Positions 8,449 to 15,758 of a DNA stretch of 32,546 bases are shown here, piece after piece; position 1 is the stretch's first letter, and each line of letters starts with the position of its first letter. The notes beneath the pieces are model-generated. The model saw nothing but the letters and a program-made list of their open reading frames with translations, was not told the origin of the DNA and did not search any database. The position numbers and the translations under genes are program-made. The DNA comes from Muribaculaceae bacterium (lineage in GTDB: Bacteria > Bacteroidota > Bacteroidia > Bacteroidales > Muribaculaceae), in assembly GCA_021443235.1 (NCBI GenBank), contig JABUUJ010000013.1, forward strand, positions 4,480 to 37,025, written 5' to 3'.

Positions 8449-8481
8449 AAAGTGCGACACCAGGTTGAGGTGTCGCACTTT
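8449..8481. terminator. Bidirectional terminator between convergent genes
   Basis: Perfect 13-bp stem AAAGTGCGACACC (8449-8461) with GGTGTCGCACTTT (8469-8481) and a 7-nt loop. T-rich on the right and A-rich on the left, it serves both the Ig-like lipoprotein gene (+) and the DUF4878 gene (-). Confidence 0.85.
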
Positions 8482-8511
8482 TCCTTTAGGGGGCTGTTGT
8501 AAGTTGAGAGC

Positions 8512-8913
8512 TTACTTGTTAGAGTTGATATACCACTTGCCGTCGGTGAGGATGCAGTTCAGCTTGTCGGTTTTCTCTAAACCTTTGACTGTTTTTGTCT
8601 TAACTGTCACGGTAGCGGTTTTGCCGTCCTCGGCGACTTTCTCCTCTATCACCTCATAGCTGGCAATCATGTTGCCTTTGGTGTCCTCCTTCTTGGCTTT
8701 TTCTTCCATCATTGCGGCGAAGTTGTCTTTTTTCTCTTTAGAGAGGGGTTGTCCGTCTTTTGAGCACAGGCAGTCCATGGCGGCCTTGAAGTCCTGTGCT
8801 ACCAAAGCGTCATGGTAGGTCTTGACAACCTTGGTGGGGCTTTCTTTGTCGCAAGAAGTGAAGGCGAGCATGGCGCCAACAACCATAATGAGTGCTAAAA
8901 TTACTTTTTTCAT
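8512..8913 (-). CDS. DUF4878-like small lipoprotein
   Basis: 133 residues. MKKVILALIMVV...LAFTSC is a clear lipoprotein signal peptide. The mature part begins with SPTKVVKTYHDALVAQDFKAAMDCL, the helical opening of the NTF2-like DUF4878/lumazine-binding-like family, followed by beta strands and an ILTDGKWYIN ending typical of that fold. It lies 31 nt after the amidase gene and likely ends the same minus-strand operon. Role in the cell is unknown; a binding or envelope function is inferred. Confidence 0.82.
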   Translation of the reverse strand: MKKVILALIMVVGAMLAFTSCDKESPTKVVKTYHDALVAQDFKAAMDCLCSKDGQPLSKEKKDNFAAMMEEKAKKEDTKGNMIASYEVIEEKVAEDGKTATVTVKTKTVKGLEKTDKLNCILTDGKWYINSNK

Positions 8914-8944
8914 TGTGCAAATTGTTTAATTGGTTAATAATATA

Positions 8945-9616
8945 TTAGTTGGTTTCAATCTTAACAGGTAACTCACGCTTGCTTTCGAGATGCGACGACT
9001 GCCACAGGTGCTCGGGAAAGACGATGTGGCCCGAGGTGCTGAAGCCGGTGGCGTGGAAGTATTTGCCTTGGGCAAGGTCGATGCCTTGGCGCATATAGGC
9101 CAGCTGAACGAGCTCGGTGCAATAGAGTCGCGTGGTGTCGCCTGTGTCGTAGTCGTCGTCAAACGCCACGCGCTGCGCCACCTTGTCGAGCGCCGCCAGT
9201 GTTGCCGCCATGGCGATGCTGTCGCTGCACCGCACCCTCGCCGTGCCGCCCGCCATTGCCCTGCCGGGATCGTAGAAAACTGCTATGGGCTCGCTCTTGA
9301 GCAGGTCGGGCTCGCCCACAGGCGCCTCGCTGGGCACTGCGTGGACGACGTGCCATCCCTGCGGTGTGGCGCAGGCGATGCCCACGTGCGAGTAGTTGCC
9401 ATTGCTCGTGGTGGTCACCAGCAGGCTCTCGTTGCCCAGCCCGTTGCGAAATAGCAGGTCGCCCGAACGCAGGCTGGTGGTGTCGTAAAGCACCACGGCG
9501 TGGGTGGCTGCGAGGCGTGCCTTTCGCCACTGCGACCATCCCCACGCTGCAGCCGCTGCCACCAATATGGTGGACAGAGTGCCCGCACCGATTTTAAGAG
9601 ATAACGGCCATTTCAT
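8945..9616 (-). CDS. YiiX-like permuted papain-fold amidase, membrane anchored
   Basis: 223 residues from the ATG at 9616 (MKWPLSLKIGAG). The frame stays open to 10066, but that extension lies antisense to the glycosyltransferase gene and is low-complexity, so it is rejected. One N-terminal membrane segment is followed by LRSGDLLFRNG, then GNYSHVGIA, which carries the catalytic His, and YCTELVQLAY, which carries the catalytic Cys. This order is typical of the circularly permuted NlpC/P60-like YiiX/YebB group. Likely a periplasmic amidase or thioesterase; substrate unknown. It is 56 nt downstream of the GT2 gene. Confidence 0.82.
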   Translation of the reverse strand: MKWPLSLKIGAGTLSTILVAAAAAWGWSQWRKARLAATHAVVLYDTTSLRSGDLLFRNGLGNESLLVTTTSNGNYSHVGIACATPQGWHVVHAVPSEAPVGEPDLLKSEPIAVFYDPGRAMAGGTARVRCSDSIAMAATLAALDKVAQRVAFDDDYDTGDTTRLYCTELVQLAYMRQGIDLAQGKYFHATGFSTSGHIVFPEHLWQSSHLESKRELPVKIETN

Positions 9617-9672
9617 AGCATGCTTTGCTTTCAATGGCAAATTTAGTGAAATACTGCCAATTTTCCAAATGT

Positions 9673-10671
9673 TTAGAACACTTTGCGTCGGCGCAGATAG
9701 TAGTCGGTGACAATGTTGCACTTGCACTCGGGCATCTCCTTGAGAAGGTTGCGGCTGGGATGCTGGGTGTAGTTGCGGCGCATCTTGCGGAAGTCGGCGT
9801 GCGCCTTGATAATGGCGCGCGCGTCGCCCCAGTGGAACTTGGCAATCGCCATACCCCATGCCAGCGTGTCGAGCAGTCGTCGCACGATGAGAAGTCGCTT
9901 GCCCTCGCTCTTGGGCAGGTTTTTGTGCAGCAGTAGCAGGTTGTTGCGGAAGTTGAGATAGGTCTTGCGCGGGTTGCCGTATGCCAGGCTGGCGCCGCCC
10001 AGATGATAGACGCGGCTCGTGGGAAGCATCATCACAGTGCTGCCGCTCAGGATGATGCGCCAGCACAGGTCAATCTCCTCCATGTGGGCAAAAAAGTCTT
10101 TGTCGAGGCCGCCCACCTCGCGGTAGAGTTGGGTGCGGCACATCAAGCACGCTCCGCTCGCCCACACGATACTGCGCGGCTCGCCGTCGTACTGCCCGTT
10201 GTCCATTTCCACGCTGTCGAAGATGCGTCCGCGGCAATAGGGATAGCCGTGGCAGTCGATATATCCGCCAGCGGCTCCGGCATAGTCAAACATCTCACCG
10301 TCAACGCCATCGTGCAGTAGTTTGGGCTGCACGGCGCCCACTTCGGGGTGTGCCTCCATGTAGTCGAGCATAGGGTCGAGCCAGTGCTCGGGTGTGCGCA
10401 CGTCACTGTTGAGCAGCACGGTGTAATCATTCTCGGTGACGGCGATGGCGCGGTTATAGCCCTCGGCAAAGCCGTAGTTTTGGTCAAGTGCTATTACCCT
10501 GACCGACGGGAACTCCTGCTTAAGAACGGCAAGGCTCTCATCGGTGCTGCCGTTATCGGCCACCACCACCTGTGCGATGTCGGGGTTGGTGTTTTGCACC
10601 ACGCTTGGCAGGTATTTGCGCAGCAGCGCCGCCCCGTTCCAGTTCAAAATTATTACTGCAACCTTCTTCAT
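9673..10671 (-). CDS. GT2 family glycosyltransferase
   Basis: 332 residues. KVAVIILNWNGAALLRKYLPSV is the GT-A opening of rhamnosyltransferase-like GT2 proteins. VVADNGSTDES and VLLNSDVR give the nucleotide-binding and DxD-like motifs. HMEEIDLCWRIILSG is the conserved acceptor-side motif (ExDxxxR). It probably transfers a sugar in surface polysaccharide synthesis on the cytoplasmic side. It is separated from MtaB by a repeat-rich 146-bp gap and followed closely by the amidase gene. Confidence 0.9.
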   Translation of the reverse strand: MKKVAVIILNWNGAALLRKYLPSVVQNTNPDIAQVVVADNGSTDESLAVLKQEFPSVRVIALDQNYGFAEGYNRAIAVTENDYTVLLNSDVRTPEHWLDPMLDYMEAHPEVGAVQPKLLHDGVDGEMFDYAGAAGGYIDCHGYPYCRGRIFDSVEMDNGQYDGEPRSIVWASGACLMCRTQLYREVGGLDKDFFAHMEEIDLCWRIILSGSTVMMLPTSRVYHLGGASLAYGNPRKTYLNFRNNLLLLHKNLPKSEGKRLLIVRRLLDTLAWGMAIAKFHWGDARAIIKAHADFRKMRRNYTQHPSRNLLKEMPECKCNIVTDYYLRRRKVF

Positions 10672-10721
10672 TCAGCAAAAACTATCTATTTCTCTTTTAA
10701 AACCTCAAGATCTCCCTCTAT

Positions 10722-10816
10722 AACCCCTAAACAATAACCCCTAAACAATAAACTATAAACCCTAAACCCTAAACCCTAAACCCTAAACAATAAACTCTAA
10801 ACAATAAACATTAAAC
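10722..10816. repeat. TAAAC-rich intergenic repeat with CCCTAAA heptamers
   Basis: The gap between the MtaB 3' end and the GT2 5' end is a run of imperfect CCTAAACAATAAAC-type units, including four perfect tandem copies of CCCTAAA at 10760-10787. The same TAAACAATAAAC module occurs at 13285-13355 and, inverted, at 17621-17685. Confidence 0.85.
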
Positions 10817-10817
10817 A

Positions 10818-12116
10818 TTACACCAGTGATCCATTGACTGTTAGGTCACTGTTTAACGTGTCGAGGCGTGCCATAGCCACGGTGTTGACCAGCAGGGGCT
10901 CGTGTGGCACGGCGACGCGTATGTAGTTGTCGGTGAAGCCCAGCATGGGGCCGTCGCCGTGGGGCGCTTCAAATAGAACGGGGCGCACGGCGCCCAGATA
11001 TCGCTTGATAAACTCGCGCTGTTTGCGGTCGCTAAGTTCAATCATGCGCTGGGTGCGTGCCTGCTTCTCGGCCTGGCTCACTACATAAGGGATGCGCAGC
11101 GCCATTGTGCCCGGACGCTCGCTGTAGGGGAACACGTGCAGGTGCTGCAAGTCGAGCGAGGCGATGAAGTTGTAGCTGTCGTCGAAGCACTCGGGCGTCT
11201 CGCCGCGGCTGCCCACCATCACGTCCACGCCGATAAAGCAGTGTGGCATAAGCTCCTTGCAGCGTCTCACCTTCTGCTCAAAAAGGGCGCGGTCGTAGTG
11301 GCGTCGCATGAGGTGGAGCACCTCGTCGTTGCCGCACTGCAGCGGAATGTGGAAATGGGGCATGAAGGCGCGCGACTGTGCGCAGAACTCAATTACCTCG
11401 TCGGTGAGCAGGTCGGGCTCGATTGACGAGATGCGGTAGCGCTCTATTCCCTCGATGGCGTCGAATGCCTTGATAAGGTCAATGAAACGCTCGCCAGTGT
11501 TTTTGCCAAAGTCGCCAATGTTGACGCCGGTGATGACGATTTCCTTGCCGCCACGGCTCGCCACCTCTTGTGCCTGAGCCACAAGGCTCTCGATTGTGCC
11601 GCTGCGGCTGCGTCCGCGTGCCATAGGTATGGTACAGTAGCTGCAGTAGTAGTCGCAGCCGTCTTGCACCTTGAGCCAGTATCGGGTGCGGTCGCCACAC
11701 TCGCACGAGGGGTTGAAGCGGCGTATGTCGCGTGTGGGCGTAACGGCCTCGACCGACTGGTGGTCGCCGAGCCATTGCGTCACATATTTCACTATGTCGG
11801 CCTTCTGCTCGTTGCCCAGCACGATGTGCACGCCGGGGATGGCTGCTATCTCGCTGCTCTTGAGCTGCGCGTAGCACCCGGTGACGACGACAAGTGCATG
11901 GGGGTATCGCTTGACGAGGCTGCGTATGCGTTGGCGGCCTTTCTTGTCGGCGAGTTCGGTCACGCTGCAGGTGTTGAGCACGCACACGTCGGGCGTCTGC
12001 CCTTGGCTGGCGGTGACGATGCCGGCTTGTGCGAGCAGTTGTTGCAGGGTTGCTGTCTCCGAGAAGTTGAGTTTGCATCCCAGTGTTTCAAAGTAAACAG
12101 TCTTTTGTCGTTCCAT
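10818..12116 (-). CDS. mtaB: tRNA t6A37 methylthiotransferase MtaB
   Basis: 432 residues from the ATG at 12116; a GTG two codons earlier is less likely. The N-terminal UPF0004 domain has three cluster-binding Cys, in LGCKLNFSE, NTCSVTE and TGCYAQ. The radical SAM motif is CDYYCSYC (CxxxCxxC) followed by TIPMARGRSRS. The C terminus ends with a TRAM-like domain (PVLFEAPHGDGPMLGFTDNYIRV). MtaB adds a methylthio group to t6A37 of tRNAs decoding ANN codons using SAM and iron-sulfur clusters. The LGCKLN opening favours MtaB over MiaB or RimO. The -7 box is only 8 nt upstream of the start. Confidence 0.93.
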   Translation of the reverse strand: MERQKTVYFETLGCKLNFSETATLQQLLAQAGIVTASQGQTPDVCVLNTCSVTELADKKGRQRIRSLVKRYPHALVVVTGCYAQLKSSEIAAIPGVHIVLGNEQKADIVKYVTQWLGDHQSVEAVTPTRDIRRFNPSCECGDRTRYWLKVQDGCDYYCSYCTIPMARGRSRSGTIESLVAQAQEVASRGGKEIVITGVNIGDFGKNTGERFIDLIKAFDAIEGIERYRISSIEPDLLTDEVIEFCAQSRAFMPHFHIPLQCGNDEVLHLMRRHYDRALFEQKVRRCKELMPHCFIGVDVMVGSRGETPECFDDSYNFIASLDLQHLHVFPYSERPGTMALRIPYVVSQAEKQARTQRMIELSDRKQREFIKRYLGAVRPVLFEAPHGDGPMLGFTDNYIRVAVPHEPLLVNTVAMARLDTLNSDLTVNGSLV

Positions 12117-12124
12117 TTTCACTG

Positions 12125-12132
12125 CAAAGTTA
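12125..12132 (-). promoter_or_regulatory. -7 box of mtaB
   Basis: TAACTTTG on the minus strand, a full TAnnTTTG match, 8 nt from the ATG at 12116. The -33 region is weak (TTTA at about 21 nt). The distance implies a very short leader. Confidence 0.55.
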
Positions 12133-12208
12133 CCACAAAATACCCGATTACCCTAAAGTCTTGCTAAATTTTGCTACGATCGTGACATGAATAATGCACT
12201 AATAGGAT

Positions 12209-12216
12209 TAACTTTG
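12209..12216 (+). promoter_or_regulatory. -7 box of the GH43 gene
   Basis: TAACTTTG on the + strand, 14 nt before ATG 12231. No good TTTG is found 19-21 nt upstream. It is divergent from the mtaB -7 box in the same 115-bp gap. Confidence 0.5.
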
Positions 12217-12230
12217 CCAAAAATTAGCGA

Positions 12231-13178
12231 ATGATGAAATCTCTATCTCTTTATCTCATTATATGTGTTAGTGTAGTGACGCTGGCAACATCGTGCCGCC
12301 AAACCAAGCTCCTTGAGCTGGGAGCCAACCCGTTCATAACCCACATGTACACTGCCGACCCCTCGGCGCATGTGTGGCCCGACGGCCGCCTCTATGTCTA
12401 TGCCTCTCACGACATTTACCCGCCCAAAGGTTGTGACCTGATGGATAAATACCACGTGTTCTCGACCGACGATATGAAAAACTGGAAAGACCACGGCGAA
12501 ATCGTCAATAGCGACATGGTGAAGTGGGGGAGGCCCGAGGGTGGATGGATGTGGGCTCCTGATTGTGCCTATAGGAATGGGAAATACTACTTCTATTTCC
12601 CGCATCCCAGCGAGACCTATGTGAGCTCGTCGTGGAAAATCGGTGTGGCGGTGAGCAACTATCCCGACCGTGGCTTCACGGTGCTTGACCAGCCCATTCC
12701 AGGCATGGGTGGATGGGACATGATTGACCCGGCGGTGTTTATCGACGACGACGGGCAAGCCTATATCTACTACAGTGGCCGAGGACATTGCTACGGCGGC
12801 AAACTCAAGGAAAACATGGTGGAGCTCGACGGCGAGATAACCGATATGCAAGGTCTGCACGATTTCCACGAGGGAGCGTGGGTGCATAAGTACAACGGCA
12901 AGTACTACCTGAGTTATGCCGACAATTTCGATGGTGCCAACCGTATGGTTTACTGCATGGGTGACAGTCCGTTAGGACCGTGGACCTACAAGGGCATCAT
13001 TCTCGCTGCCACCAGCTGCGCGATGAGTCACGGCAGCATTGTCGAGTATAAGGGCGAGTGGTTCCTTTTCTATCACAACAGCGACTTGAGCCACCGCAAC
13101 GAGCTGCGCTCGATATGTGTCGACAAGCTCTACTACAACCCCGACGGCACCATCCGCCTCGTCTCGCAACACCGATAG
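12231..13178 (+). CDS. Glycoside hydrolase family 43 lipoprotein
   Basis: 315 residues. The leader MMKSLSLYLIICVSVVTLATSC ends in a lipobox. The body follows the five-bladed GH43 pattern: TADPSAHVWPDG carries the general base Asp, DMIDPAVFIDDDGQAYIYY the pKa-tuning Asp, and FHEGAWVHKYNGKYYLSY the acid Glu. GH43 enzymes act on arabinose- or xylose-containing side chains such as arabinan or xylan; the exact subfamily cannot be fixed here. It is a single-domain protein, monocistronic, with no SusCD partner nearby. Confidence 0.92.
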   Translation: MMKSLSLYLIICVSVVTLATSCRQTKLLELGANPFITHMYTADPSAHVWPDGRLYVYASHDIYPPKGCDLMDKYHVFSTDDMKNWKDHGEIVNSDMVKWGRPEGGWMWAPDCAYRNGKYYFYFPHPSETYVSSSWKIGVAVSNYPDRGFTVLDQPIPGMGGWDMIDPAVFIDDDGQAYIYYSGRGHCYGGKLKENMVELDGEITDMQGLHDFHEGAWVHKYNGKYYLSYADNFDGANRMVYCMGDSPLGPWTYKGIILAATSCAMSHGSIVEYKGEWFLFYHNSDLSHRNELRSICVDKLYYNPDGTIRLVSQHR

Positions 13179-13207
13179 CTTGGTTTGTCAAGTAGCGGCT
13201 GCGCCGC

Positions 13208-13355
13208 AAGTTTATCAAGTTCATCAAGTTTATCAAGTTTATCAAGTTTTTTGCCGAAATCTTGAATTTTCGAGTTCTCGAAATCCCTATAAACAATAAA
13301 CCATAAACTATAAACTTTAAAAACAATAAACTCTAAACTCTAAACTCTTCTCTTT
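13208..13355. repeat. Composite intergenic repeat, copy B
   Basis: Just after the GH43 stop lie four tandem AAGTTTATC-type 9-mers (13208-13247), a 37-nt linker, then a TAAACAATAAAC-type module (13285-13355) ending near CTTCTCTTTA. The reverse complement of 17621-17753 has the same modules in the same order. Confidence 0.8.
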
Positions 13356-13380
13356 AGGCAACTATATAACTTTTCAGCAT

Positions 13381-13440
13381 GATTGAACATTTTTGTGCGA
13401 TTGACTGAACATTTTTGTTCAACAGACTGAACATTTTGTA
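13381..13440. repeat. Three-copy 22-bp-period direct repeat array
   Basis: The unit GACTGAACATTTTTGT (first copy GATT) starts at 13381, 13403 and 13425, exactly 22 bp apart. Copy 2 extends to a perfect dyad TGAACA-TTTT-TGTTCA (13405-13420). It lies about 115 bp upstream of the FKBP promoter -33 element. It looks like cooperative operator sites; the regulator is unknown. Confidence 0.85.
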
Positions 13441-13553
13441 AATTCTTGACGTTATAAGTTGAAACATAGCAATATGCCAACCATCACAACTAAATATTAT
13501 GAAATGTGAAATTAAAGTTGGGGTGGTTTTAACCTTTATTTGGTGTGTTTTAT

Positions 13554-13584
13554 TTTGCTATGTTGTCAACTTGCAGTAACTTTG
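13554..13584 (+). promoter_or_regulatory. Promoter of the FKBP pair
   Basis: TTTG (13554-13557), 19-nt spacer, TAACTTTG (13577-13584), a full consensus match. Transcription should begin near 13590, giving a 30-nt leader to the ATG at 13620. Confidence 0.75.
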
Positions 13585-13619
13585 CAGTCTGGAATTGAAA
13601 AACAAGAGAAAAAGTATAA

Positions 13620-14219
13620 ATGGACAAATTAAGTTATGCACTGGGTCTTAGCATGGCCCAAAATTTCATGGGCACAGGCATCCACTCGATTAACGCGGAT
13701 GACTTTGCCGCCGCCCTTAAGGCAGTTTACAACAACGAGGAGAAGCTCATGTCGTTTGAGGAGGCCAAGAAGGTCGTGACCGACTATTTCACCGCGCTTG
13801 AGGAGGAGACCAAGAAGAACAATGCCGAGGCTGGCAAGAAGTTCCTTGAGGAAAACGCCAAGGATCCCGCCGTTAAAATCACCGAGAGCGGCCTGCAGTA
13901 TATAGTGGTTAAGGAAGGCGAGGGCATCAAGCCCAAGGCGAGTGACGCTGTGACAGTTCATTACACTGGCCGCCTGATCGATGGCACAGTATTTGACAGC
14001 AGCGAGCAGCGCGGCGAGCCCGCCACCTTTGCGGTGGGTCAGGTGATTCCCGGATGGGTTGAGGGCCTGCAGCTCATGAGCGAGGGCTCGGCCTATCGTT
14101 TCTTCATCCCCAGTGAGCTGGCCTACGGCACCTATGGCACTGGTCCCATCCAGCCCAACTCGACTCTTATCTTCGACGTGCAGCTCATCAAGGTGCAGCG
14201 CAGCGGCGATGGCAAGTAA
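13620..14219 (+). CDS. FKBP-type peptidyl-prolyl isomerase, no signal peptide
   Basis: 199 residues. An FKBP_N-type helical dimerisation region opens with MDKLSYALGLSMAQNF and is followed by a charged helix. The FKBP domain starts at ITESGLQYIVVKEGEGIKP and includes VTVHYTGRLIDGTVFDSS, FAVGQVIPGWVEGLQLM and the conserved IPSELAYG. It should catalyse cis-trans proline isomerisation and assist protein folding. No signal peptide is visible, so it is probably cytoplasmic, unlike its neighbour. Forty-nine nt separate it from the second FKBP gene, consistent with one transcript. Confidence 0.93.
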   Translation: MDKLSYALGLSMAQNFMGTGIHSINADDFAAALKAVYNNEEKLMSFEEAKKVVTDYFTALEEETKKNNAEAGKKFLEENAKDPAVKITESGLQYIVVKEGEGIKPKASDAVTVHYTGRLIDGTVFDSSEQRGEPATFAVGQVIPGWVEGLQLMSEGSAYRFFIPSELAYGTYGTGPIQPNSTLIFDVQLIKVQRSGDGK

Positions 14220-14268
14220 AGAATCAGATAACACAAAACAATAAACACAAATTTTATAGAACAAAGAA

Positions 14269-15159
14269 ATGAAAAAGATTTTTTCTATCGCTCTTGTAGC
14301 TGTCTGCGCTTTTGGCATGGTGGCTTGCAACGAGAAGGGTGCCGCTAAAGGAGAAAGCGCACTCGCCGATTCAGTGAGTATGTCGTTTGGCGACCTCTAT
14401 GGCAACGGCATGGCCCAGCAAATCAAGATGGACTCTACCATCGACATGGCCGAGGTTCTCAAGGGCATCCAGTATGTCCTCAAGTCAGACACAAGCAAGG
14501 CGTTCCAGACTGGTATCCAGGTTGGCATGCAGATTTCAAACATGTATGGCGGCGTTAAGCAGCAGTATGGCATCGAAATCAACAAGAAGCTCTTCATGGA
14601 GCACTTCAAGAAGGCTCTCATGAGCGACTCGACCGCGACCCGCGAGCAGATGATGGCTCTGCAGATGGCTCTTGAGCCCCTCCTGGAGCGTGCTGCCGCT
14701 GAGGCTAAGGCCAACGATCCCAGGGCTATTGAGAACAAGAAGGCTGGTGAGGCATTCCTCAACAAGAAGGTTGCCGAGGGTTACACCAAGACCAAGTCGG
14801 GCCTTGCCTACAAGGTGCTGGCCGAGGGTAATGGCGAGAACTTCAAGGAGAACGACGTGGTTATGACCAAGTATGTGGGCAAGCACATCGACGGCAAGGA
14901 GTTTGACAGCAGCCGCGGTGAGGCGGTTCCATTCAACCTCAAGGCTGTTGTTCCCGGCTTCTCTGAGATGATTCAGCTCATGAAGCCTGGCATGAAGGTA
15001 GAGGTGGTTATTCCCAGCGAGCTCGCTTATGCCGAGAATGGCAACCAGGTTATTGGCCCCAATGAGACTCTCGTGTTTGAGATTGAGACCGTAGGCGTTA
15101 AGATTGCCGAGGGCCCCAATGGCGAGAAGGTTCCCGTAGAGGCCGCCGACATCAAGTAA
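14269..15159 (+). CDS. FKBP-type peptidyl-prolyl isomerase lipoprotein
   Basis: 296 residues. MKKIFSIALVAVCAFGMVAC is a lipoprotein signal peptide. An FKBP_N-like helical region follows, with an Ala/Glu-rich segment. The FKBP domain runs from about TKSGLAYKVLAEGNG, through VMTKYVGKHIDGKEFDSS and VPGFSEMIQLMKPGMKVEV, to the IPSELAYAENG motif. It is probably a membrane-anchored periplasmic folding factor for exported proteins. It appears to be a duplicate of the upstream gene with an added export signal. A strong terminator follows. Confidence 0.93.
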   Translation: MKKIFSIALVAVCAFGMVACNEKGAAKGESALADSVSMSFGDLYGNGMAQQIKMDSTIDMAEVLKGIQYVLKSDTSKAFQTGIQVGMQISNMYGGVKQQYGIEINKKLFMEHFKKALMSDSTATREQMMALQMALEPLLERAAAEAKANDPRAIENKKAGEAFLNKKVAEGYTKTKSGLAYKVLAEGNGENFKENDVVMTKYVGKHIDGKEFDSSRGEAVPFNLKAVVPGFSEMIQLMKPGMKVEVVIPSELAYAENGNQVIGPNETLVFEIETVGVKIAEGPNGEKVPVEAADIK

Positions 15160-15181
15160 TAGCGCAACCCCGCAATAACAC

Positions 15182-15220
15182 AGCCCGGGCCCCCACACAC
15201 CAGTGGGCCCGGGCTTTTTA
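15182..15220 (+). terminator. Intrinsic terminator after the FKBP pair
   Basis: An 11-bp GC-rich stem, AGCCCGGGCCC (15182-15192) with GGGCCCGGGCT (15205-15215), is followed by TTTTTA. Confidence 0.9.
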
Positions 15221-15720
15221 TCTAAGTTTTCATCGTGCAGGGGATGCTGTAAGAAGAGGTGTGGGCAATTTGTGTCATTCGCACTCTATAGACGGACACA
15301 AAGTGTGTCTATGCTTACCCAAGAACCATCAGTGCGATTGGCACATTTATAAACCAGACCATTATTAACCCCAAATAGTTCATTAGAATTTTGAAGTATT
15401 TTTGATTTTATGTCGTGCTGATTTTTCTTGATTTATGAAGGAGCATAGCAAGTTTTCGATTTTTTTGAAAATAAATGGCACTAATTGGTCGTGATAAAAG
15501 ATTGTTAAAGCTAGCAACAGATTTTAATTATGGAAAAAGGGATTTTGATTAAGAAGAGTTTTCTTGAGTGCGGTTATAGAATCTCATAACTTAGTAATAT
15601 ATAGTGTTATAATGAGTGGTTTAAAATTAATTTAACGGCGGTTAATTTAATGGCGGTTAAATTAATTGAGTGCAAGGGTATATACAATTTATTGAAAATG
15701 CAATTTTTATTGGGTGGAAA
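15221..15720. other. AT-rich intergenic region with inverted repeats
   Basis: About 500 bp without a credible gene. Near its start, 7-base arms TCGCACT (15279-15285) and AGTGCGA (15331-15337) bracket a hairpin ATAGAC.../...GTCTAT. Near its end, a perfect 12-bp inverted repeat AATTAATTTAAC (15625-15636) and GTTAAATTAATT (15656-15667) encloses two GGCGGTTAA motifs, about 55 bp before the acyltransferase -33 element. The rest is AT-rich with no signal I can name. Confidence 0.6.
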
Positions 15721-15753
15721 ATTGGGATGTGACGGGAAAAAGTGCTATCTTTG
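15721..15753 (+). promoter_or_regulatory. Promoter of the acyltransferase gene
   Basis: ATTG (15721-15724), 21-nt spacer, TATCTTTG (15746-15753). The ATG at 15759 begins 5 nt later. The upstream edge AAAAAGTGC is shared with the zinc-ribbon promoter at 3148-3155. Confidence 0.65.
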
Positions 15754-15758
15754 TGGGT

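Noticed and set aside
9617..10066. N-terminal extension of the amidase frame
   Set aside because: It overlaps the glycosyltransferase gene, is low complexity, and the ATG at 9616 gives a sensible membrane anchor.
10760..10787. Eukaryotic telomere contamination
   Set aside because: The heptamers grade into TAAACAATAAAC units seen elsewhere in the window and are flanked by bacterial genes.
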